64,000 nucleotides of DNA from Takakia lepidozioides (GCA_030704615.1 CM060733.1:33356001-33420000); one strand, 5' to 3'. Positions 21,826 through 32,315 are shown, counted from the stretch's first letter. Numbers and translations: made by a program. Notes: generated from the letters alone by a model not told the origin.

Positions 21826-22343
21826 ATCAGGATTAGATCTGCTTGGTCGGGCTTCTATTCTTCCCCTCCATCTCTGTACTATTTTTCATTACCTTGTACT
21901 TGTAGTTGCCAAAGCCTCTCTTGGTGGAGGCCAGTCAGTCCGGGGTTTTGGGCTGGGATATTCTGCAGGATCAGCATTGCAGCTGGATTTTGGTGTGGGG
22001 GTGTTGATGTTTGATTTCTTGTGTTTGGATCCCCCCCAACACCTGCATGCTTGACTGTGCGCCATGTTGGTTTTGTGTGGGCGCTTGCTTTCATAGGGAT
22101 TAGGCCGGATTTGATCACCGGTCAATCCTAGAGTATGCTGTCGGTGGTGAGGCTGGAGTGATGACCAGCAAGACCACCAGTGTTTCTTCTATGGTGAGGC
22201 TGGGTTGATGACCAGCCAACCATAGGAGTTCTTGCGGTGGATGCAGGTGCAGGTGCCCTGAGCCATTGGGATATGACCCTTAAACTGCAACAGGTGCCCA
22301 CCCGTGTCACTATTAGATTAGTACTAGAGCCTTATAGTGTCAC
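21826..22343 (+). other. Spacer between ORF0 and gag
   Basis: About 0.5 kb with no recognised feature. The gag frame is open from about 22344 but its first ATG is at 22560. Confidence 0.4.
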
Positions 22344-24935
22344 GTGGAGGAGGTGCACATTGTGAGTGTCATTACGGAGTTACCCAAGGGTTTTGAGGGG
22401 AGTACGGCTACAGGCAGTAACAGTGAGAGTGGGTTCACAAGACGAGGTATTCGGTTCAGACCACCTTCACCGCCACCCTCAATTACTGTAGAGTCAGACA
22501 CAGACTCGGAGGCTTCATCAACAGGTGTGCACTTTCATTCGCCATTGTTGTGGGACGACATGGAGGAGATGTATGGAGCTACCAAGGGGCCTCGTAGGTA
22601 CTCTGGAGCTGTGGGCACAATCGAGTTGGATGACTTTATCCAGGAGTTCGACAGCTGGTGTGATTTGCAGCAGATGCGCAATCCACAGCTATTCACCCCA
22701 TTCATGGCGTGGAAGGGACTGTTCCAGCATTTGGAAGGCCCGCCTATGGACGATTACCACGAGTTCAGGCGAGGACATGAAGCAGAGATTGAGGAGTGGA
22801 GGATGTATTGGTCACCTGACTACGTCTCCATTACTCGAGGCACGACGCGACCAGTAGCTGCATCAGTACCAATAGCTCCCACTGCCAGCACTAGTAGTGG
22901 AGCAAGTAGTGCTGGTACTTCTGCAGGTGGTACCAGTTCAAAAGGTGCTACTACTCCTCCTGCCACGACTACAACACATGTGCCTAGATTCAACCCGGTG
23001 GTGGAGTTCTTCCAGGAGTTGCGGAGGAACTACCAAGGTGTACGGACAGAGAAGCTGCGAAGTTTGCAAGACTTCCAGCGCAAACCCAGTGAGAGCCTGC
23101 GAGAGGCGTACACTCGTATGAGGCGCTTGATAAGTGTGACCCAAGGGGTTACTGAAGCTCAGGCAATCCAGTTTTGGTATGGAATTCTGGACAAGGAGCT
23201 CAAGAGAAGGGTGCGAGATGCAACCCTGTTACAAGCAGCCCAACCCACATTAGCAGATGTGTTTCTGCTGGCTGAGCGGATTGAGCTCAACATGGTGGAG
23301 GAGCGAGTTGTTACAATTGGATTTGGCAAGGACATGCCTGCACGGGGCACAGCTGTCAGCCCACAGGCACAAGGGACTGCCCAACAGCGTGGTCAGGGGG
23401 GCAAGGTTGCCCAGCCCAAGTTCCATGGAGCTTACAGGGGACCTCAGGTGCAGAGGCCCGTGGCATCTTTTGCAGGCCAACAGCAACCAGGGGTGATATG
23501 TTGGACATGTGGAGGACCCCATGTCAAGAGAGATTGCCCAGAGAGTGGCAGAAGGCCGGCACAAGCACAGCCTGCACAGTTGCAGTGTGGGCATTGTGGC
23601 AAGTATGGGCATGGAGATGCCCAGTGTTATGACTTGCATCCTGAGTTGCGCCCAGGCCAGTTCCAAGGGAACAATGGTGGCCGGGGGCGAGGTGGACCAG
23701 CCCAAAGAGGACGAGGTGGTCGGGCACGAGGTGCAGGCCAAGGGCAAGCTCAACATGGCCAAGGACGCGGAGGTCAGGGTGTTGATCAAGGCATGGCCAA
23801 CCGGCTTCAGCAGCTAGAGCAGAGGCTCGCTGCCATGGCTATAGCTCAGGCGGTACCGGCTCCCAGGCGGGATGGTCCACCTCCTGCTCCTGAGGGAGGA
23901 GATATGGGAGGCATGGGATTTATGTGCGGAGCAGCACTACCACTAGAGCAGGTGGAGTCTGCTGCAGCCGTGACTCGAGGAGCAGCACGAGTTCCTGAGC
24001 CACGAGGTGCAGAGGTGGAATTGGATCCACAGCGTGGGGAGGCAAGCCGTCAGGCGAGGCTTCCTCAGTCATTCACATTGGCGGAGACTGTGTCGACGCC
24101 ATCCATGGCACCTAGTTCTCGCCCGACTGTTACCGAGGCGGAGGTTACTATGCCATTGGGGAGAGCTACACGTGCAGCATTGACTCCTGCTGCCAAGGCT
24201 AGTGCGGCCGGTGTGTTATTGGGGGCAGCCACCTCTGTGTGTCAGGCCCCACTGTTCTCGGCAACAATGATTGCGACGCCGGGGGTGAGACCAGCTGCAG
24301 TGTTCAGACTAGCAGCAACACTCTGTGAGAGTGGGGAGGTCACTTCATCTTCTGCGGAGTTAGTGGAAGGTGTAGTGGCAGAGGGATCCTCGGATTTGAG
24401 GGTCAAGACTGCCACGGCTGCGCCATGGCAAGCTGCAGCTGCCAGGTTGACGGAGCTGCCAGCTAGGCCAGCCTTTGAGCGCGCCATGGTGACACCTGGA
24501 GTTGTCTTGTTAGACAACCAGGGAGGCATTTTCACTTTGAGTGGACCGGCAGGCAAGAAGTACCGGCCACTGCGGGTCTTGTTGGACTCGGGAGCTCAGC
24601 CACTGATGTTGGGCAGAGCTGCTATTGCAGGTTTGGGCCTCATGGAGGCGGATATGGAGCCTTGTCCTTTCCAGATACAGACATCTCTGGGAGGATCAGA
24701 GCAGGCTCGGCATGACACGGCATCAGTTGGCCATTAGACTGCAGCCGGATCATCCTAGAGATGGCTCAGTGATGCGAGCCAAGGCCATTGTGACAGACGC
24801 GGTCTCTTACGATGTCCTCGTTGGTGGGGCAGTGTTATACCCCATGGGCTTCACCCTGGACTTTTGGGAGGAGTCAGCATCCTACAGGCCTGGATGGCAG
24901 TCAGGCGATGGTCGCCGTGCACAGCTCCTGTGACA
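22344..24935 (+). CDS. gag-pro: gag-protease of the methyltransferase gypsy
   Basis: An open frame from about 22344 (first ATG 22560, at DDMEEMYGATKG). A retrotransposon gag domain spans about residues 210-330 (FFQELRRNYQGVRTEKLRSLQDF, FWYGILDKELKRRV), followed by zinc knuckles CWTCGGPHVKRDC and CGHCGKYGHGDAQC, an Arg/Gly-rich stretch, a long Ala-rich linker, and an aspartic protease starting VLLDSGAQPLMLG. The frame stops at 24735-24737. The rest of the protease (HQLAIRLQP, VLVGGAVLYPMGF) continues one frame over until about 24930 and returns to the first frame, so two compensating indels lie in the protease. The second fits one missing C in CTCCTG. It encodes the virus-like particle core and processing protease. 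Confidence 0.85.
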
Positions 24936-26543
24936 TTCATTGGGGGTATTGCGGCTGCCCAGCGGGGCAAGATGCCAACACTAGCCGCCTTTACAGCTGC
25001 AGTTAGTTGGCCTGGAGAGTTGCTGGAAGGCAATGCCCATGCAGAGGATGTGCCACCTCCAGCAGAGCAGGATGACATGCATGGTATGGCGGAGTTGCCT
25101 GCCATGGTTGCTCACACTCCATTGTGGGGTACGAGCAAGGATTTGCAGCAGGTTGCTGATCGACGGGTGCAACAAGCCTGGGTAGAGGCTTTTGTACCGT
25201 CAGGAGAGGAGGAGAGTGCGGGTATTGCACCAGGACCACCTCAGTTGTCACCATTGGATACCACACCTATTGTGTGGCAGTATCCGGATGAAGGCATTTG
25301 CCTTCTGGACTTGTTTGGCGGGATCAGCACCGGATTGGCTGCTGTGCTACAGGCAGGTGTGCGGGTAAGGCGTTACCTGTATGTGGAGAGGGATGAGACT
25401 GCACGACGCGTCTCACTGCGCCATGTTGCTCAGTTGGTACAGCAGTACCCTGACTTGTTGCCAGTGTCTGCAGTTCGTGGATACCAACAAGCCTTGCCAG
25501 CAGACATTTCCTTGTTGGGGGCGCAAGATTTGGAGCAGGTTGGCTCCATTGATCTGGTAGTGGCAGGTTGGCCCTGCCAAGGGCATTCATCAGCCGGGCA
25601 TGGCAATGGATTGCGAGACTCGAGGACGGGTCTGTTTTGGGAGATGGTGCGGGTTTTGCGCCACTTGCAGCTTCATCAAGCTGTATCTCCAGCATACATC
25701 TTGGAGAATGTGCCACTGATGGGTGATTCTCGGGCCAGGGTGATGGCCAGTGTGCATCAAGTCCGGTCGTGGCTTGGGTCAGCAGTGTTGCTGGATGCAG
25801 CTGCAGTGGGGTCACGGGCTCATCGTCCACGGCTTTGGTGGACTAACTTGATGCCACCCGCACTGCTCAAGCGTGCATTTGATGGGGTGCAGCGGCCAGC
25901 ACACCTCACCGTGGATGGCATTTTGGACACAGGAAGGCAGTCTCAACGTGTGAGACACGATGACCGTTCGCCTTTGGCAGTGGTCAACAGGGTGGGTCAA
26001 CCACGAGCAGCATTACCTACACTGCTCAGCTTCCCAGGATCCCATGCTTTTCGGGATGGTGGACCTGGCCTCCTGTGGGATGCTCAGTTGCAACAGTTAG
26101 TGGAGCCTAATGCCGACGAGCGAGAGCGGGCTATGGGGTTTTCCACTGGGACCACGGCGGTGCCTTCTCTTTCTGAGGCATCACGTCGTCAGGTGTTGGG
26201 GCAAGCAATGGATCTCAATTGCTTGACCTGGATTATCAGCTTGGCTATGGCTGAGCAACGTAGAGTGCGGAGTGCACTTCCCTTGATGGTCTCTCTGCCT
26301 ACCGAGACGGTACAGGCAGCGAGTGGGGGCGAGCCGGTGAGGACCACGGGGTGTAGACATCCATGGCACACGTGGGAGGTGCTCGAGGTTCAGAGGGAGT
26401 TGGCAGCCAAGGCAGCTGTGATGGATGAGGTTGGGGATTCTTCTCGGGATGAGGAGGTTCTCAATGATGAGATGATGGGGCAGGATGAGGCCTTGTCATT
26501 GACTGAGCAGGAAGGGAGTACTGCTCAAGAGGTTGCAGCATAG
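24936..26543 (+). CDS. Cytosine-5 DNA methyltransferase domain (DNMT3/DRM-like) inside the pol polyprotein
   Basis: Same frame as gag and RT. Counting from a Met codon at 24864, the C5-methyltransferase motifs appear in canonical order: I LLDLFGGISTGL (147-158), II YVERDE (173-178), IV GWPCQGHSSAGHG with the catalytic PCQ (235-247), VI YILENVP (278-284), VIII SRAHRPRLWWTN (317-328), a short target-recognition region with PTLLSFPGSHAF, IX ERERAMGF (419-426) and X VLGQAMDLNCLTW (444-456). All catalytic residues expected for activity are present. The AHRPRLWWTNL block resembles the DNMT3/DRM branch. It sits between protease and RT, so it is probably released by the element's protease and could methylate new cDNA or integrated copies. 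An acidic tail (DEVGDSSRDEEVLNDE) leads to the UAG at 26541. Confidence 0.92.
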   Translation, partial: FIGGIAAAQRGKMPTLAAFTAAVSWPGELLEGNAHAEDVPPPAEQDDMHGMAELPAMVAHTPLWGTSKDLQQVADRRVQQAWVEAFVPSGEEESAGIAPGPPQLSPLDTTPIVWQYPDEGICLLDLFGGISTGLAAVLQAGVRVRRYLYVERDETARRVSLRHVAQLVQQYPDLLPVSAVRGYQQALPADISLLGAQDLEQVGSIDLVVAGWPCQGHSSAGHGNGLRDSRTGLFWEMVRVLRHLQLHQAVSPAYILENVPLMGDSRARVMASVHQVRSWLGSAVLLDAAAVGSRAHRPRLWWTNLMPPALLKRAFDGVQRPAHLTVDGILDTGRQSQRVRHDDRSPLAVVNRVGQPRAALPTLLSFPGSHAFRDGGPGLLWDAQLQQLVEPNADERERAMGFSTGTTAVPSLSEASRRQVLGQAMDLNCLTWIISLAMAEQRRVRSALPLMVSLPTETVQAASGGEPVRTTGCRHPWHTWEVLEVQRELAAKAAVMDEVGDSSRDEEVLNDEMMGQDEALSLTEQEGSTAQEVAA

Positions 26544-26549
26544 CAACCA
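26541..26549 (+). promoter_or_regulatory. In-frame UAG with tobamovirus-type readthrough context
   Basis: The methyltransferase frame ends at TAG, followed by CAACCA, and the RT frame continues without shift. UAG-CARYYA is the known type I readthrough motif; CAACCA fits it at all six positions. Efficiency here is untested. Confidence 0.6.
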
Positions 26550-29500
26550 CGGGACGCGTCCTCTACCTCTAAGCCCACTGGACTTAAGGTTGCAGTTACG
26601 GAGGACAATTGGGAGCCTGACATTGGACCCATTGTCACCGGAGGAGAGAGACGACGTATACGGCGGTTCCTGAGGGCTTACAGGAATTGCTTTGCCTTCA
26701 GTTTGAAGGACTTGGGAGCACTGAAGGGTCAAGAGATCCGTATTGAGTTGGCCACTGACACGCCAATCTTTCGGAGACCCTATAGATACAGTGACATGGA
26801 GAGGTCTTTGATTCAGATGAGGACTCAAGATCTCTGGGAGGCAGGTTTGGTGGAGCTCTCTGGTGGAGAGTATGCTTCAGCCACAGTGATGCCAGCCAAG
26901 AAGGATGTCTATGGCAATTGGACGGAGAGACGTATGTGCGGTGATTACCGGCCTGTAAATCGTCAGACCAAGTCCGATAGGTATGCCATGCCGACACCAG
27001 AGGAGATCTTTGATGCCATTGGGCATTCCAAGGTCTTTAGCACGTTGGATTTACGATCCGGATATCACCAGTTGCCGATCAAGGAGGCGGATAAGCAAAA
27101 GACGGCATTCTGGGGGATCAATGAGCACGGGAAGGATTGCCTATACCAGTGGCGGTTCTTACCATTTGGGCTTAAAAACGCTCCCGCTGAGTTTCAAAGA
27201 GTCATGGACAGGATTCTAGCAGGGGTGGAGTTTGCTCGGTGCTACATAGATGACATCATCATCTTTAGTGCTACGGTGGAGGAGCATGAGAGACACCTTC
27301 AGGGGGTATTTGAGCGCTTGAGGACGCACGGATTGAAGTTACATCCGGGCAAGTGCAAGTTTTTCCACAACCAGATTGAGTATCTGGGTCACATGATATA
27401 TCCTGGAGGATTGGGGTACAGCAGACTAAGGTAGAGTCCATTGCACAGGTTCCACGCCCCACGGATGTGAGCCGAGTTCGAGCTTTCATGGGGTTAGCAA
27501 ACTATTACAGACGGTTTGTTAAGGGATTTAGTGCCATTGCAAAGGCTCTAACCAAGCTGACCAAGGTGGACCAGGAGTGGCAGTGGGAAGATGAGCAAGA
27601 ACAAGCTTTTCAAGAGCTCAAGGCGAGGTTGACCTCGGCGCCCATCTTGAGACGACCTATCAGGGGGCGTCCTTTTCAGCTGCATACAGATTGGAGCATG
27701 CTGGGGCTTGGAGCGGTGCTCACACAGGTGGATGATGAGGGAAGAGAGTTCGTAGTGGCTTATGCTAGCCGCTCGAACAATGCTGCAGAGTCTAAGTATA
27801 GCTCATATGAGGGAGAATGCTTAGCTGCAGTGTGGGCCGTGGCACACTTCAGGTGCTATCTATACGGCAATCTCTTCACCCTTGTCACGGATCACCAACC
27901 ACTCAAGTGGTTGATGGAGTCAGACAAGCTTACGGGGAAGCTTGCACGGTGGGCACTCATCCTTCAAGAGTATGACTTTCAGGTGGTGCATCGACCGGGT
28001 TTGGTCAATCGCAATGCAGATGGGTTGAGTCGCAATCCATGCACGAGCCAGCAGGATGACACTGGAGCTCGGTGGCATGGTGAGACGGACGAGGAGATGG
28101 TGCCCGGATGGCATGCATCTGCATTTCTGTGTATCTTGGCAGCGGAAGGCCAGGTTGGACCTGCAACAGGGATGACTGTAGATCAAGTGTCTGAGGACCC
28201 TGAGGCCAGCAATGAGCAAGGTGGCGCCAAAGATATACATGAGGATTCAGTTGTGTTGGACTACCTCCGCACTGGAGACACGGCAGCCACTGTGACTGCC
28301 AAGGAGAGGGATCGGATCCTACAACGAGCCAAGAGGTTCAAGTGGGAGGGGACACACCTGCTCCGAGTGTGGGAGGATGGTCGAGTGAGGATTGTGCCTC
28401 ACCCAACACAGCGGGCACGGTTAGTGCGGCATGCCCATGAGGAGTTGGGGCATTTTGGGGTGCGACGCACTCATAGTCTACTGCAGGGGCAGTATTGGTG
28501 GCGTGGTATGCACACAGAGGTGCAACAATTTGTGGCTAGGTGCATGGTGTGTGACAGGGTGCGTGCTTCATTCAACGCCCCTACTCCACAATTGCACCCT
28601 CTTCCGATCATGGGATTGGGCTACAGGTGGAGTCTTGACTTCGCAGGGCCGTTGCCACTGACCATGCGCCACAACAAGTACGTGTTGGTGATGGTGGAGC
28701 ACTTCTCCAAGTGGATTGAATTGGTTCCATTGCCTGATAAGGCTAGTGAGGGAGCTGCGTATGCATTCTTGGATTGTGTGCTTAGCCGATTCGGTGCTCC
28801 AGCTGAGGTACTCACGGACCAAGGGAGAGAGTTCTTGGGGGAGTTTCAGGCTTTGTGTGACAAGGCCTTGATAGACCACCGCACCACTTCTCGGGATCAT
28901 CCTGAGGCCGATGGCTTGGCAGAGAGAGTTGTTCAGACAGTAAAGAGGGGTTTGCGCAAGTATGGCTTGCAGAAGGGACACCTAGGAGATTGGGACCTTC
29001 AGTTACCCTGGTTAGCCATGGGCTACAGGTTCAGCAAGCAAGCATCACTTGCCTCCTTCTCACCATACTTTCTTCTCTTTGGCCGAGAGCCGGATTTGCC
29101 TACATCCATTCGCAGAGAAGCTGCTACAGTTCTTAACCTTGACGATCCGGACGTGTGGGCACGTGCATGTGAGCAGCGTGCAGAGTTGTTCAAGAGAGTC
29201 ATGCCCATGGCTTTCGAGAACCTTGCCATTGCACAACACCGTGATACGTTGAGGTATGCTACCATACGTGGTGGGGGCTATCGTCCTGGGGTTCGGAGAT
29301 TCAACCCTGGTGACTATGTCTATCTGCAGCAGACTGCTCCTACGACCCTGGATGTGACTGCAGGACGTGTTATTTTGAGGGTTCGAGAGGTCTTGCCCTC
29401 AGGCGTCTTGGTCTTGGAGGGTCGGGATGGCATAACTTGGAAGGACCATGTGCGTAATTGTGCGCCATGTCACCTTCCGAATGTCGATGGCAGGATTGAC

Positions 29501-29677
29501 CCAAACCTGGCAGTGGTATCTGCAGGTTTGAGGTGCATGTTGTGTGGGTCTGCTAAAGGGGCAGCCACCATGCTGGTGTGTGATCGATGCTCTAGAGGTT
29601 GGCATATGGGATGCTTGACTCCACCTCTTGAGATGGTTCCGGATGGGGATTGGTTATGTCCACATTGCATTGGATAG
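26544..29677 (+). CDS. pol: pol: reverse transcriptase, RNase H, integrase and C-terminal PHD finger
   Basis: RT: MCGDYRPVNRQTKSDRYAMP, FSTLDLRSGYHQLPI, KTAFWGI, WRFLPFGLKNAPAEFQRVMD, catalytic CYIDDIIIFS. The frame breaks at about 27415, where GGGG stands and five G would keep frame, and resumes as 27467-29677. RNase H: HTDWSMLGLGAVLTQ, YEGECLAAVWAVAHFRCYLYG, VTDHQPLKWLM, RNADGLSR. Integrase: zinc domain (HAHEELGHFGVRRTH ... CMVCDRV), DDE core (SLDFAGPLP, VEHFSKWIELVPL, LTDQGREFLGEF, HPEADGLAERVVQTV). The last 47 residues form a PHD-type zinc finger (CMLC ... CDRCSRGWHMGC ... WLCPHC, C4HC3), where chromoviruses carry a chromodomain. This may direct integration to modified chromatin. Confidence 0.92.
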
Positions 29678-29935
29678 TGGGAGTGGATACAACCATGGAA
29701 GGCTAACAAGAAACGCAAGGCCCAGCTACTAGGAGACCTTGAACACACGAGATCTTGGCTCAAGTTCACAGATTGCAAGACGGCGACTAACGATGGGGCT
29801 ACTCTTGTACCCGGCCTCTTGGTTGATAGAGTTTGAGTACGATAGGGACAGTGATAGAGGACTTAGTACGGCTGTGGCTATTACATCTTGTAGCTATCTG
29901 GAGGTAGAGGGACCTATCCACCAGCTAGGGGGGCG
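29678..29935 (+). other. 3' untranslated region with polypurine tract
   Basis: No ORF. GGTAGAGGGACC and CTAGGGGGGCG occur immediately before B1; the G-run next to B1 is the likely plus-strand primer. Confidence 0.6.
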
Positions 29936-30022
29936 ATTGTGGTAGACTACTTTATTGTGCATATATGTGTGGTGTGGTTTGGACAGCGATGTAGTTGTGT
30001 AGCGATATGTATGCGCACGACA
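29936..30022 (+). repeat. Terminal repeat B1 (87 bp)
   Basis: Same sequence as B2 (30378-30464), ending CGACA. Followed by two bases (gc) and A2. Confidence 0.9.
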
Positions 30023-30024
30023 GC

Positions 30025-30377
30025 TGTCAAGTTAAATAAGCACAGTGTGAAAACAGCTAGAATAAAACTAGTTATTTGTATTTAACACTTGGATTTAGGT
30101 CAAGTGTTAAATCAGGTGTCAAGTTTAGTTTGACACCTGGTCCGTCTTATCTTCACGAGAGCGGCAGTCGCGCAGCTCATCTCTCTCGAGTTGAGCCTGC
30201 GCGACCGAGCTCCTTCATGCGTTTAGATTTGAGTGTGCTTATGATGGGAGTGTAGGTTGTTGTGGGGTGGAGTCCCCATAGCTTGGGGTGCCCCTGGCTC
30301 GACTTCTGTTTTAAAGAGTGATAGCGATGGATTCATGTTGTTTCTAGTGTGAGCAGTGTGTTTTCTAGTTTTCTTAT
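30025..30377 (+). repeat. Terminal repeat A2 (353 bp)
   Basis: Matches A1 at 18328-18680. A2+B2 forms a 440-bp unit with TG...CA ends. Confidence 0.9.
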
Positions 30378-30464
30378 ATTGTGGTAGACTACTTTATTGT
30401 GCATATATGTGTGGTGTGGTTTGGACAGCGATGTAGTTGTGTAGCGATATGTATGCGCACGACA
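30378..30464 (+). repeat. Terminal repeat B2 (87 bp)
   Basis: Matches B1. Ends at the element boundary before GGTG. Confidence 0.9.
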
Positions 30465-31509
30465 GGTGCAACACATAGAACTGCTTGGCATTACAAACAG
30501 ACATGCAGTGTGGTGGTTCTTTGCAATGCGCACACTTAAATGTGGAGTTCGAAACCTTCTCCTGAGCTCGAAATGGTTGATGAGCTGTGCCTGTCCAATC
30601 GGTCTCCTTCCTGTGACCTCTGGATTTAAAATGGAAGCAAGTTGGGGAGAAACACCGCAACGCGCCCGCACAAACAACGTAGCGCACCCGCACACCATCG
30701 AGCATCTTCATGCTGGTGGTTTTGGTGACGCACCAAGGATGACCATCATGTTTTCTATCCATATCTGTCAACATTCCGAACGCCCTCGAGTAGTCCGTCC
30801 AAGGAGGGAACTCATAGAAGATATTACCGTCGACGTCTGCGGGAAGACATGTAACCGATTTAATTGCAAACTTGTTGTAGTCCAGCCCGGCCAGCTCCGA
30901 GCGGTGTCCCTCCATGTGAAGCCCTTGCAGAATTTCAAGAATGGATCAAACTGTGGTGCTCGTGCTGGGAATATGACTCCCTCGTCCACTGACATCCATT
31001 GAGGACTTGCCTGATCTCCAGGATGATCTCGGAACTTCCATGACCTCGTCGGAGTCGGACAGGTTGTGATTCATTGCTGGGTTCGGCTCTGGATTTACTT
31101 TGTTGCAAACTTCTCTCTTTGAGGTACCCACTCTCTGATTCGCGGATTGTTTCGTGGAAGGCGCCAGGATAGAAGGTGCGTTTGGCGGGCAAATGAAGTC
31201 CCCAACAGCCCTATATATGACGTTGTCCAATGGTGGAACTCGCCATTCCCTGCCATCGCCGAAATCATCGTGGAGCACAACAATACTCTCGACAACAACG
31301 CCGTTTGAGTCATTCCTTTCCTCCTCCAAAAAAACCGACCCCGGTTTCAGGTGGTATCGAACGCACAGATATTTCTCCATCACATGGTAGATGTCCCCTC
31401 TGCACGGAAATGAAGCTCTATGCTCGTGAGGAGGGCAGTACACTGTAGCGCTCGGGTTTTTCGCCATAGGAGATGTGCACACAAGACTGCCAGGATGGCG
31501 TGCGGGCAA
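30465..31509 (-). pseudogene. Mutator-like transposase copy 1, N-terminal half
   Basis: Starts MPARHPGSLVCT. Homologous to the N-terminus of copy 2 (47818 on), sharing VVLHDDFGDGREWRVPPLDNVIYRAVG with the related VVHEDE ... RKWRVLPGTYRVLGK, then DRKHDGHPWC, and the zinc-binding CAHCKEPPHCMSVCNAKQFYV. The frame is continuous except for TGA at 30946-30948, which a single C-to-T change of CGA would make. It is cut at the codon after YVL by the methyltransferase gypsy and resumes at 18327. Confidence 0.82.
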
Positions 31510-31727
31510 GCTCCCTGGTAGAAGGGGGATGCACCGATGGGAAGGAATGCGGTGCCGATTTGTCTAAGCGACGAAGCCTGATCCAAATCTAGGGAGCCAA
31601 CTATCTCAAAAATCCACAGTAAGAGTGTTAATGAACCTTGTCTCCCCTTGGCTTTGCATTTTTCAGGATCTTATCCAACTTGCATTTGTGCCAATTAGGG
31701 GGACCAGTCTATGTCGCTCTGTCGCCA

Positions 31728-32315
31728 TTTTCCCAGGTCCGGGCCAAAAATGGCTAAGTTCCTGAACTGACTGGCCCTGGAATTGGAAAAATGGCGCCGA
31801 ATTTCGGTTTTCGGTGCCAGCCACCCTAGGGACTTAGCCATTTTGGGAGCCCTGAACTGGAAATTCGGCGCCATTTTCCCAGGTCCGGGCCGAAAATGGC
31901 TAAGTCCCTGAACTGACTGGCCCTGGAATTGGAAAAATGGTGCCGAATTTCGGTTTTCGGTGCCAGCCACCCTAGGGACTTAGCCATTTTTGGAGCCCTG
32001 AACTGGAAATTCGGCGCCATTTTCCCAGGTCCGGGCCAAAAATGCCTAAGTCCTTGAACTGACTGGCCCTGGAATTGGAAAAATGGCGCCGAATTTCGGT
32101 TTTCGGTGCCAGCCACCCTAGGGACTTAGCCATTTTGGGAACCCTGAACTGGAAATTCGGCGCCATTTTCCCAGGTCCGGGCCAAAAATGGCTAAGTCCC
32201 AGAACTGACTGGGCCTTGAATTGGAAAAATGGCGCCGAATTTCGGTTTTCGGTGCCAGCCAATCTAGGGACTTAGCCATTTTGGGTGCCCTAGACTGGAA
32301 ATTCGGCGCCATTTT
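31728..32315. repeat. Four tandem copies of a 146-bp unit with interleaved inverted repeats
   Basis: Exact 146-bp periodicity. Each unit holds ATGGCTAAGTCCC and its inverse GGGACTTAGCCAT, and AAATGGCGCCGAATTTC and its inverse GAAATTCGGCGCCATTT, in the order a-b-a'-b'. It lies where the 3' exons of the copy 1 ParB-like gene would be expected. The open minus-strand frames through it are a by-product of the period. Confidence 0.9.

Larger units (their letters stand above)
18328..30464 (+). mobile_element. Ty3/gypsy retrotransposon carrying a C5 DNA methyltransferase and a PHD finger
   Basis: A 12,137-bp insertion in the copy 1 transposase. The outer ends are TGTCAAG and CGACA, with GGTG on both sides (18324-18327; 30465-30468). 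Deleting the element and one GGTG rejoins the transposase reading frame exactly, confirming both boundaries. Order: repeat A1, 2.4 kb leader, ORF0, gag with two zinc knuckles, protease (DSGA), C5 DNA methyltransferase, in-frame UAG, RT, RNase H, DDE integrase, PHD finger, polypurine tract, then B1-gc-A2-B2. Acquisition of DNA methyltransferases by charophyte and dinoflagellate retrotransposons is established (de Mendoza and colleagues, 2018); this copy looks like a member of that group. Confidence 0.93.

Noticed and set aside
31695-32262. Protein-coding repeats on the minus strand
   Set aside because: The open frames recur every 146 bp as a by-product of the satellite and resemble no protein family.
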